Below are positions 1 to 6,426 of a DNA stretch of 8,763 bases, piece after piece. The number at the start of each line of letters is the position of its first letter. Position 1 is the first letter of the stretch. The notes below the pieces were generated by a model. It worked only from the letters and a program-made list of their open reading frames with translations, did not search any database and was not told where the DNA came from. Origin of the DNA: Minisyncoccota bacterium (GTDB taxonomy: Bacteria; Patescibacteriota; Minisyncoccia; UBA6257; 2-01-FULL-56-20); NCBI GenBank assembly GCA_031291905.1, contig JARLIC010000023.1, forward strand, positions 1 to 8,763, written 5' to 3'. Both the position numbers and the translations under genes were made by a program.

Positions 1-1137
1 ATTGCTAACTTACGGCCGCTATTTTGCCTAGTTCCTTAACGATGAATCACTCGTTCCCCTTGGGCTACTCGCCCTATACACCAGTGTCGGTTTCCGGTAC
101 GGAGACCTCGCGCTCGATTTAGCGGATTTTTCTCGGAAAGCACTTCGCAATTGTCGGCCAGGTAAATTCCTGACCTTCTCTCAATACACGCTTGAACTTA
201 GTATCGAGAATGCCAAACCAATAAGGCATAATTGTTTATCTCCTTCGTCCTCCGGTTATGATCGCGCGGCCGGGCTGGAATATTAACCAGCTTCCCATCG
301 ACTGCCCCTTTCGGGATTGCCTTAGGACCGCCTAACCCGTGGATGATTGCCAGTGCCACGGAAACCTTGTATTTTCGGGGTTCCAATTTCTCATTGGGAT
401 TGTGGTTACTCATTCCAACATTTTCTCTTCCGGCCGCTCCAGTCGCCCTCGCGGGTCGACCTTCACTGCAGGCCGAAATGCTCTCCTACCACTCATACGT
501 CCCGAAGGACATACGAATCCATATCTTCGGTATCATGCTTAGCCCCGGTACATTTTCGGCGCCACCACCCGTCGAATAGTGAGTTGTTACACACTCTTTA
601 AAGGATGGCTACCTCTGAGCCAACCTCCTATCTGTCTATGGGTGATGACTACCTTTTACACTTAGCATGAATTTAGGGACCTTAGATGATGGTCTGGGCT
701 CTTCCCCTCGCGACCACGGAGCTTAGCCCCCGCAGTCTGACTAGTGGAATTTAATCTGCGGTATTCGGAGTTTGATTGATCGTCCGGAGTTTCCCCCTGT
801 AACAATCATCCAGTGCTCTACCCCCACAGGAAACTTCCACCGCTAGTCCTAAAACTATTTCGGAGAGAACCAGCTATTACGTTATTCGATTAGCTTTTCA
901 CTCCTTACCTCAGCTCATCCGAAGATTTTGAACAATCAACCGGTTCGGTCCTCCCTCCCGATTTCTCGGGAGTTCAACCTGGCCAAGGCAAGCTCATAAC
1001 GCTTCGGGTCTATATTGTGCTGCGATCCTCTTTTAAGGGAGGACATGCGCCCTATTAAGACTCGCTTTCGCTACGCCTTCGCGCTATTCGCGCTTAGACA
1101 AGCAACACAAAATAAGTCGTTGGATCATTCTTCAATA

Positions 1138-1266
1138 GGCACATTGTTGTCCCCGGTGCTTCACACCGGGGACAACAATGTGCCCGAAGAGGGTTCTATA
1201 TAAAAGTTTTGCTTACGCAAAACTTTTCCCCTTCGGTCACGCTTGTTATCCTCGCTGTGAAGCACC
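1138..1266 (-). other. Helix-25 expansion of 23S rRNA with two long hairpins
   Basis: Between the conserved flanks ACAAGG and CGACTTAT, E. coli has about 43 nt and this gene has about 150. The extra sequence holds two strong hairpins. One is a perfect 11-bp stem with a GTAA loop (1202-1212 pairing with 1217-1227), carried on an outer stem CCGAAG/CTTCGG. The other is a perfect 21-bp stem with a 5-nt loop (1138-1158 pairing with 1164-1184). Helix 25 is a known site for intervening sequences that RNase III removes in some bacteria, for example Salmonella, leaving a fragmented 23S. Whether that happens here is inference. A segment at 1256-1266 is also the exact complement of 1155-1165 in the loop and upper stem of the long hairpin. 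Confidence 0.8.
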
Positions 1267-1332
1267 GTAACGGACTTCAATTCCTTGTAGACAAATGGTT
1301 TCAGGTTCTATTTCATCGGCCTCACCGGCCTG

Positions 1333-1369
<37 letters not shown>

Positions 1370-1560
1370 ATCTAGAAAAGTATTTAGCCTTACCTGATAG
1401 TACAGGCAAATTCCTCCGAGACTGTTTTACCTCGAAGTACTCAAGTTAAAAAACTAAGGAGACCATCGGTTTTCGCTTAGGGGGCTATCACCCTCTCTGG
1501 CGCCGCTTTCCAGACGGCTTCAGCTAACCAACGATTTTTTTACTCCTCCACCTCGTAGCA

Positions 1561-1604
1561 AATAACGTAAGGCACGGAGCTTGCGCCACGCACTCTACGT
1601 TATT
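1561..1604 (-). other. Domain I hairpin expansion in 23S rRNA
   Basis: Arms at 1561-1569 and 1596-1604 form a perfect 9-bp stem (aataacgta with tacgttatt) enclosing a GC-rich 26-nt apex. The neighbouring conserved sequences place it in domain I, just before the motif GTCTGGAAAG. The corresponding helix is much shorter in the Bacillus and E. coli sequences as I remember them. It is probably a surface expansion without a catalytic role. Confidence 0.6.
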
Positions 1605-1930
1605 CACTAAAAGAGCGTTCCCTACTTATTACCCTAAAGCCTGACCTTGCGATCAGAACCTTAGTTTGGGCTCTTCCCGTTTCTCTCGCCGATACTCAGG
1701 GAATAACTGATTTGTTCTTTGTTCCTCCGCTTACTAGAATGTTTTACTTCAGCGGGTACGCGAATCGACTTGCGTCGAAACAATTGAGGTTTACTCAACT
1801 AGGTTTCCCCATTCGGAAATCCCCGGATCACAGGTTGCTACGCACCTCCCCGAGGCATATCGTTGCTACGCCACGTCCTTCATCGCCTTTTCTAGTCTAG
1901 GCATCCACCATTCGCCCTTATTTGCCAACC

Positions 1931-2217
1931 ATCCCAATGCTGACTTGCTTCTTGCGGCGACAAAAATGTCGCTGCAAAATTTTGACTCTGTCCTGTCACG
2001 AGAAATTGCGCATGTATGCGACACGCGGATGCGATGCCCCCTTCGTTACAAAGAGGACCGTCACACCTAATAAGTGACACAGAGTCTCCATATTATGCTT
2101 CCGACTCTACAATTCGGAAGTCCGTCGAACTCGGCGGATAGATTGAAAATTGCGGTCGGGCGCTTGTGCCACTATTAAAATAAATAATAGTGAAGCGCGA
2201 GAAGATGCGATGACCCA
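1931..2217 (-). other. Structured leader / upstream region of the 23S rRNA gene
   Basis: This region lies between the upstream terminator and the 23S 5' end and contains no gene or tRNA that I can find. It holds a 9-bp hairpin with an AAAA loop (1954-1975). It also holds a long-range helix in which 1984-1999 pairs with 2074-2086: 7 bp, a 3-nt bulge, then 6 bp. Two smaller hairpins occur at about 2104-2119 and 2120-2137. Because a terminator stands upstream, the 23S promoter should lie in this interval. The best -10-like sequence is CATAATAT on the minus strand at 2090-2097, about 160 nt before the rRNA, but no convincing -35 accompanies it. The structures would then lie in the transcribed leader and may guide pre-23S processing. 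Confidence 0.4.
2160..2198. repeat. Small inverted repeat sharing a 17-nt motif with the 2362-2482 element
   Basis: Perfect 8-bp arms (cactatta at 2170-2177 and taatagtg at 2185-2192) surround a 7-nt A/T loop. An outer 6-bp stem (2160-2165 with 2193-2198) adds to this, with four unpaired bases on the left side. The left arm, 2160-2176, matches 2358-2374 at 16 of 17 positions, where the same motif begins the left arm of a much larger palindrome. This suggests two members of one repeat family, with this one lacking the interior. Confidence 0.55.
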
Positions 2218-2244
2218 AGAAAAAAATCAGCCGCAGAGCGGCTG
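2218..2244 (-). terminator. Rho-independent terminator
   Basis: On the minus strand a perfect 7-bp stem, CAGCCGC with GCGGCTG, closes a TCT loop (2228-2244) and is followed by ATTTTTTT. It would end transcripts coming from the four-gene operon or from the promoter at 2323-2350, and so isolates the 23S gene from upstream genes. The left stem arm can alternatively pair with an upstream CGGCTG (plus 2269-2274), giving a possible antiterminator. Confidence 0.85.
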
Positions 2245-2316
2245 TTCATCGCGCAAAATACGCGGTGTCAGCCGGACTTTTGTGAAAGGTTTATCTTCTT
2301 GAACATTCGTATCTTA
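2218..2316 (-). ncRNA. Possible small RNA or attenuated leader, about 100 nt
   Basis: A promoter-like sequence upstream (2323-2350) and a clear terminator (2218-2244) bracket about 100 nt on the minus strand with no sizeable reading frame. Only a 12-codon frame (MFKKINLSQKSG, 2268-2306) fits inside, and it has no convincing ribosome site. Possible structure includes a TGTTCA/TGAACA pairing and a CGGCTG segment that can pair with the terminator's left arm. It does not resemble 4.5S, 6S, tmRNA or RNase P RNA as I know them. It is either an independent small RNA or a leader in which termination controls read-through toward the 23S gene. This is inference from signals only. Confidence 0.35.
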
Positions 2317-2322
2317 GGGATA

Positions 2323-2350
2323 AGTATACGCAAGGGCAGGAGGAAGTCAA
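2323..2350 (-). promoter_or_regulatory. Sigma70-type promoter upstream of the 2218 terminator
   Basis: On the minus strand TTGACT (2345-2350) and TATACT (2323-2328) each match the consensus at 5 of 6 positions, with a 16-nt spacer. Transcription would begin near 2316. No protein gene follows before the terminator at 2244. Confidence 0.5.
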
Positions 2351-2361
2351 TAGGGTTGCGC

Positions 2362-2482
2362 TTGCGCCACTATTGTAATGGCTTTTCGGGGACGGCGTCG
2401 AAACCTGCTGGTTTCGCGCCTTAACTCTCGCCGCCTTCGCGGCTCCGAGATCCCCCGAAAGGCCATTACAATAGTGGCGCAA
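2362..2482. repeat. 121-bp palindromic element folding as a three-way junction
   Basis: The arms at 2362-2391 and 2453-2482 pair over 30 positions with a single G-U (2383 with 2461). The 61-bp centre is itself two hairpins. The first pairs 2394-2405 with 2410-2420 (11 bp, one bulged T, loop TGCT). The second pairs 2426-2434 with 2439-2442 and 2446-2450 (9 bp, loop CTTC, 3-nt bulge). The whole is therefore one long stem with two side arms, in DNA as a cruciform or in RNA. It lies 31 bp after the stop of the PQ-loop gene and has no T-run, so it is not a standard terminator. It resembles REP- or MITE-type palindromic repeats. It could also protect or process the operon's 3' end. Confidence 0.75.
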
Positions 2483-2513
2483 AACTTCCTCTCTTTTCCT
2501 CCTCTCCACGCGG

Positions 2514-3086
2514 CTATTTTCTCAGCGCCAAAAATCCGCACAGGAAATCCAAGATCATAATCGTGGCGAGATACAGTACGGTCGTCACACTGAAGCTTGC
2601 GAGCGCGGCGAGCGCGAAAACATTCGAGGTACCGCTCAGGAGATGCGTCGAAGCGGTCTCGCTGTGTGGCTCATGGTAGACCTTCCGAAGCGTCGGCAAA
2701 AATCCAAGAGTGTCGGTGATCGTCGCAAGCACGACAGAAAGAAGTGCATCGTGAAAAAAGACGTATGCGGCGATCGCGCACAGTGCTCCCGCAAGACAAA
2801 CAAGGTCGAACGTCTTTGTCCCCCAACCCTTGGCCTTCGACCCGTACTTCAGTGAAAGAAGGAAAATGAAAAAGCACATCACGGCGCCGATGACAAGCGG
2901 TGCGACCGCGATGCCCGCGCCGCTCCTCCACATCGCCTGCGCGACGACCGTCTGGAGCGCCGCCCACACAAACCATGTATAGCGGTGCGGCTTTGTGGTG
3001 CCGCGAAAAATATCCCTGAGATAGGGAATGAAGCACGCGATACCGATCACGGAAGCAATGCCCGCGAAGAGAAGATGCAAGTCCAC
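2514..3086 (-). CDS. PQ-loop / SWEET-like multispan membrane protein
   Basis: A 190-residue, strongly hydrophobic protein with six or seven predicted membrane helices (about 5-25, 36-53, 58-79, 92-110, 114-130, 153-175, with a hydrophobic tail at 172-187). It shows an internal repeat: FIPYLRDIF (19-27), followed by a polar stretch, recurs as FLPTLRKVY (129-137). In each case a Pro-containing helix is followed by a basic loop. This is the pattern of the PQ-loop/MtN3 fold, which includes SWEET and SemiSWEET sugar facilitators and lysosomal amino-acid exporters. Length and duplication fit a two-repeat protein rather than a single SemiSWEET unit. The start is GTG, 13 bp after the response regulator stop, with a weak GAGA upstream. 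As the last gene of a sugar-sensing operon it could move a sugar, but the substrate is not visible and a classical PQ dipeptide is missing. Family assignment is moderate; function is inferred. Confidence 0.75.
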   Translation of the reverse strand: MDLHLLFAGIASVIGIACFIPYLRDIFRGTTKPHRYTWFVWAALQTVVAQAMWRSGAGIAVAPLVIGAVMCFFIFLLSLKYGSKAKGWGTKTFDLVCLAGALCAIAAYVFFHDALLSVVLATITDTLGFLPTLRKVYHEPHSETASTHLLSGTSNVFALAALASFSVTTVLYLATIMILDFLCGFLALRK

Positions 3087-3099
3087 GATTCTCTTTTTT

Positions 3100-3486
3100 T
3101 TATTTCTTCAGATATCCCCGCACCTTGTCGACGAGCTCGTCGAGGCCTATTCCTTTTTTGATGAAATCGATCGCGCCGACCTGCTTTGCAATGGTCTGAT
3201 CGGTTTCCGGGCTGGAAGGATCGCTGAACGCCGTAAGAAACACCACTTTGATATCCTTCGTGGCCGGATCCTCATTCAATTTCTGCTGCGCCGCGACGCC
3301 ATCCATCACGGGCATTTTCATATCCATCAAAATGAGATCGGGATGCTGTTCGGCGGCGATCTTTATCGCCTGGGCGCCATCTCCGGCCGTAACGGTACGG
3401 AACCCGACCTTGTCGAGTTTCGCCTTATAGACCGAGAGAACATCTTCTTCGTCATCAACCAAAAGGATAAGGGCTGGTTCGGTCAT
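3100..3486 (-). CDS. Single-domain response regulator (receiver only)
   Basis: A 128-residue CheY-like receiver domain and nothing more. The acidic pair D11-D12, the phosphoacceptor D55 in LILMDMKMP, the switch T85 and the conserved K110 are all present, so it should accept phosphate. There is no DNA-binding or enzymatic output domain. It must therefore act by protein contact, feed a phosphorelay, or serve as a phosphate sink. It starts 28 bp after the kinase stop and ends 13 bp before the PQ-loop gene, so the kinase encoded immediately upstream is the natural partner. No Shine-Dalgarno site precedes the ATG. A promoter whose -10 ends 3 bp before the ATG (3490-3518) suggests an additional leaderless transcript. 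Confident as a receiver; its output is unknown. Confidence 0.95.
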   Translation of the reverse strand: MTEPALILLVDDEEDVLSVYKAKLDKVGFRTVTAGDGAQAIKIAAEQHPDLILMDMKMPVMDGVAAQQKLNEDPATKDIKVVFLTAFSDPSSPETDQTIAKQVGAIDFIKKGIGLDELVDKVRGYLKK

Positions 3487-3489
3487 GGG

Positions 3490-3518
3490 TTTATATGATC
3501 AGTATATCATATTGTCAT
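3490..3518 (-). promoter_or_regulatory. Internal promoter for the response regulator, possibly leaderless
   Basis: On the minus strand ATGACA (3513-3518, overlapping the kinase TGA stop) and TATAAA (3490-3495) each match 5 of 6 consensus bases with an ideal 17-nt spacer. Only CCC separates the -10 from the ATG, so transcription would begin at or next to the start codon. The spacer and -10 also contain an inverted repeat, atatgat-n6-atcatat (3493-3512), which could be an operator. Confidence 0.5.
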
Positions 3519-5341
3519 CCAGCGACGTCTCCCCGGGGCAGGGTCAGGCAAAAAACACTTCCCTTCCCGACCTCGCTCTTTTCAAGAACAAGATCCCCGC
3601 CCATAAGGTGCGCAAGGAAGCGGGAGATATAAAGACCGAGGCCGCTGCCGTATTCCCTGCTCCGCATGAACACTCTTCCGGTCTCGAATTTTTTGAAAAG
3701 GCGCGCCTGTTCCTGCGGATCGATGCCGATGCCCGTGTCCGTAAACGATATGACCATGTTCTTTTCCTCCTTCCGGAAGGAGACGGTCACGCCTCCGTGC
3801 TCCGTATAATGGATGGCGTTACTGATGACATTGGTGGCTATCTGCTGAAGGCGATACTTGTCCACATTGATGGTGCCGACGCCGAGATCCGAAGGAACAT
3901 CGAGCGTAATGGTCAACCCTTTTTGCTGGGCAAGGATCGCAAGGTCGTGCGCGGCTTCGGTAAAAATCGCAACGGCATCGACCGGTTCGACATTCAGGGC
4001 GACCCTTCCCGACTCGAGGCGCTGGACATCGAGGAAGTCGTTCACGATGTCCAAAAGGCGGATGGCGCTGCGCAGCACGCTTTCGATCCTGGACTTCAAT
4101 CCCTGATCGGCACCGACGGAGGCCTCGTCCAAAAGCAGTTCGGCATTCCCGCGGATGATGGTGAGCGGCGTTCTCATCTCGTGGGCGGCGATCGCAAGAA
4201 AAGCGTCCTTCGACTGTTCAAGCATCTTTTCCTGCGTGATGTCTTCCATGAGGATGACCGACCCGATTATCTCATCCCCTTCCTCGCCGGACCGGGAAAG
4301 GACCACCGGGGTCGCCGTAATATGGAACGATCTTTCTCCCAGCTTCGCCTCCGGGAGCTCGTAGCTCTTTTTTTCTCCTATGAGGCGATCGAGTTCGGCG
4401 ATGTCCACGGCAGGAGTAAAGAGCGCGCCGAGCGCCGCGAATGTCGGCTTTTTTTCGGGAAGAAGCTCCTGTACCAGATGGTTCAAAAGTAGGACGCGGT
4501 CCGCGGTGTCCAAAAGGATGAATCCGAGAGGGAGGCTGTTGATGGAGGCCAGGAGCTGGCTGTCCAGTTCATAGATATTCTTTCGGAGGGCCTCCACCAT
4601 GATCTTGAAGGAATTGGCCAGGCTTCCCACCTCGTCGGTCGCGGACAAAAGACCCGCATCCACGGTCGCCTTCAGATCGCCGTCGGATATCTTTTTTGCG
4701 AGCCTCGCCAGGTCGATGAGCGGCTCCGTCAGTTTTCTCGAAAAGAAAAGGGAATAGCCGAGGATGGTCATGACGAGCAGGAAAAAGAGCGTGCCACCGA
4801 ACCTCACGGTCATGAGCTCGTCATGCGCGATCCCCGCCTGTATCTGCTCGGTATAATCCAGCTCGTCGAAAATAAGGGTCGCCGCGTTCTGGTGGACGAA
4901 TCCCTGCTTCTGCAATGCAGCGCTGTAGTCGGTGTTCGTGTCCGATATATTTCCCACTTTCGCCTCTTCGATGCCCACGTTAAGCACGGAGATGAGGTCT
5001 TCGGATGTGTTCTTCAGGCCAAGGTACGCGGACCTGCTTTGCTCGTTGGAGATGGTCGTGTCGAGCTTTGTGAATATGGTGTGGACCTCCGTAAGGATCG
5101 CGTTATATTTCGCCAACTGCTGCGGATCGTCCACCAATTTCACCGTCGCGTTATACGAGCTCACTAAACTATCCATGGTCGTCACGACCTGATACTCGGT
5201 GATCATATTGTCGGTAATGGCCTTATACCTTTGGATAAGGGCCACCTGCGTCAGGAACAAAAAGGTGTTGAAGACGGCGAGCGAGGCGATGACGAGGAAG
5301 AACGAAACGATGAGCCGATTCCTGATGCCTTTCCCTTTCAT
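3515..5341 (-). CDS. Membrane sensor histidine kinase (helical sensor-HAMP-PAS-HisKA-HATPase)
   Basis: A 608-residue sensor kinase. Membrane helix 1 spans 11-31 and helix 2 spans 181-200, enclosing about 150 extracytoplasmic residues that look all-helical (heptad-like, few aromatics), resembling a four-helix-bundle sensor. A HAMP linker follows (201-254), then a PAS-like domain (about 261-372, ending in VILMEDITQEK). The dimerisation domain has the phosphoacceptor H387 in AAHEMRTPL. The ATPase domain carries the N box N504/N508, the G1 box DTGIGI (535-540), an F box at LFKKFE (548-553) and the G2 box GSGLGL (565-570). All catalytic motifs are intact. The ATG lies 8 bp after the stop of the sugar-binding protein gene, implying co-translation. 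Like ChvE-VirA or XylFII-LytS, the sensor bundle may read out the sugar-bound state of that protein; this is inference. This kinase is HisKA-type, unlike LytS. Confidence 0.96.
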   Translation of the reverse strand: MKGKGIRNRLIVSFFLVIASLAVFNTFLFLTQVALIQRYKAITDNMITEYQVVTTMDSLVSSYNATVKLVDDPQQLAKYNAILTEVHTIFTKLDTTISNEQSRSAYLGLKNTSEDLISVLNVGIEEAKVGNISDTNTDYSAALQKQGFVHQNAATLIFDELDYTEQIQAGIAHDELMTVRFGGTLFFLLVMTILGYSLFFSRKLTEPLIDLARLAKKISDGDLKATVDAGLLSATDEVGSLANSFKIMVEALRKNIYELDSQLLASINSLPLGFILLDTADRVLLLNHLVQELLPEKKPTFAALGALFTPAVDIAELDRLIGEKKSYELPEAKLGERSFHITATPVVLSRSGEEGDEIIGSVILMEDITQEKMLEQSKDAFLAIAAHEMRTPLTIIRGNAELLLDEASVGADQGLKSRIESVLRSAIRLLDIVNDFLDVQRLESGRVALNVEPVDAVAIFTEAAHDLAILAQQKGLTITLDVPSDLGVGTINVDKYRLQQIATNVISNAIHYTEHGGVTVSFRKEEKNMVISFTDTGIGIDPQEQARLFKKFETGRVFMRSREYGSGLGLYISRFLAHLMGGDLVLEKSEVGKGSVFCLTLPRGDVAG

Positions 5342-5349
5342 TGTGATGA

Positions 5350-6417
5350 CTATCGACCCGGGGTCGATGAGGATTGTTGATATATCTCCGCGTAGGTGTG
5401 GAAACCGTCCTTGATGACGGTCTCCGCCATATTGTTCTTGTCGACCGCTTCGGGCGCGAGCAGGCTGGAAGGCACGTCTTCCTGTCCGTTGTTCGTGGTG
5501 GCATTGACGTACTTGTCGAGCGGCGCTCCGGTCGCCATCGCGAATGCCACCTCCGCCGCCACGTCCGCCTCGTTCTGGATCGGCTTATACACCGTCATCG
5601 TCTGCGCGCCTTGAACGATCTGCTGACAGGCGGAGAGTTCCGCATCCTGGCCGGAAACAGGGATCTTCCCCGCAAGACCCTTCTCCTTCAGGGCCTGGAT
5701 GACGCCGAACGCCGTCCCGTCGTTCGCGGCGACCACCGCGTCGAGCGGCCCGCCCGTGGCCAAATATGCCTTCATGGTCTGATACGCCACCGTGGGATCC
5801 CAGTTCGGAGTGAGCTGATCAAGGACCAATCTGATATCGCCGCTCTTTATTTTGGGATCAAGAACGGACATGGATCCCCGTTGCACGAGAAGCGCATTGT
5901 TGTCCGTCGGTGCGCCGCCGATATAGGCGAAATCGCCCTTCCCCTGAACGGCGAGGATCCCCTGGGCCTCCAATTCCCCCACCTTCACGTTGTCGTACGA
6001 GATATAAAAATCGATGTCGGTGTTTTTGATCAAGCGATCGTAGGCGATCACTTTCACCCCCGCCTTTTTTGCGTCGGCAATGGCGGGAGCTATCTTATCC
6101 GAATCCGCGGGGACGACCACCAGAACCTTGACGCCCTGCGTGATCAGATTCTCGATCTGCGATATTTGGGCCGCCACGTCATAATCCGTGGAAGCGTCGA
6201 TCACGGTAGCACCGAGTTGTTGTGCTTTTGCGATAAAATCCGCGCGGTCCGTCGTCCACCGGTCCTCGCGAAGCGCCCCGAGGGAAAATCCTATAAGCGG
6301 CTTGTTCTCGTCCTGGGTCACGGCCGGCGCGGATTTTGGAAGTGAAAAATAGAAATATCCCGCGGCGGCAACAAACAATGCAACCACGATGGCCAGTAGA
6401 ATGAGCGCCTTCTTCAT
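5350..6417 (-). CDS. xylF: XylF-like sugar-binding protein, membrane-anchored, probable sensory partner
   Basis: A 355-residue type I periplasmic binding protein closest, from memory, to E. coli D-xylose-binding XylF. Shared signatures run through the length: SQIENLITQGVKVLVVVP (85-102), AYDRLI (125-130), DIDFYISYDNVKVGEL (134-149), DNNA (172-175), AANDGTA (230-236), SGQDA (255-259), QTMTVYKPI (272-280) and VIKDGFH (334-340). The ligand-contacting R/D/N/K positions of XylF appear kept. Residues 4-25 are a hydrophobic segment without a lipobox cysteine, so the protein is probably held by an uncleaved anchor. No XylG ATPase or XylH permease gene is in the window; the next gene, 8 bp downstream, is a sensor kinase. 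That favours sensing over ABC import, though permease genes could lie elsewhere. The ATG has no good Shine-Dalgarno. The sugar could be xylose or a related pentose or hexose. Confidence 0.92.
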   Translation of the reverse strand: MKKALILLAIVVALFVAAAGYFYFSLPKSAPAVTQDENKPLIGFSLGALREDRWTTDRADFIAKAQQLGATVIDASTDYDVAAQISQIENLITQGVKVLVVVPADSDKIAPAIADAKKAGVKVIAYDRLIKNTDIDFYISYDNVKVGELEAQGILAVQGKGDFAYIGGAPTDNNALLVQRGSMSVLDPKIKSGDIRLVLDQLTPNWDPTVAYQTMKAYLATGGPLDAVVAANDGTAFGVIQALKEKGLAGKIPVSGQDAELSACQQIVQGAQTMTVYKPIQNEADVAAEVAFAMATGAPLDKYVNATTNNGQEDVPSSLLAPEAVDKNNMAETVIKDGFHTYAEIYQQSSSTPGR

Positions 6418-6426
6418 TTCCCATTA

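Noticed and set aside
1138..1184. The perfect 21-bp hairpin considered as a Rho-independent terminator
   Set aside because: It lies within the 23S rRNA between conserved helices and has no T-run. It is an rRNA helix expansion.
2100..2160. A GTTCGA-containing stretch that looked like a tRNA T arm
   Set aside because: No acceptor, D or anticodon stems can be built around it, so it is not a tRNA gene.
2160..2482. Repeated motif near the 23S considered as a CRISPR array
   Set aside because: There are only two copies, about 200 bp apart, each within its own inverted repeat, with no regular spacers and no cas genes.
2291..2560. Short frames on both strands over the palindromic element
   Set aside because: The frames exist because the sequence is an inverted repeat, so the two strands give similar peptides. 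There is no ribosome site and no recognisable protein.
3485..4492. A 335-codon open frame on the plus strand
   Set aside because: It lies antisense to the histidine kinase, whose domains and catalytic motifs are unmistakable. Its product has no recognisable motif. It is a by-product of codon bias in the kinase gene.
5374..6345. A 323-codon open frame on the plus strand
   Set aside because: It is antisense to the XylF-like gene, and its Arg/His-rich, low-complexity composition is typical of a shadow frame.
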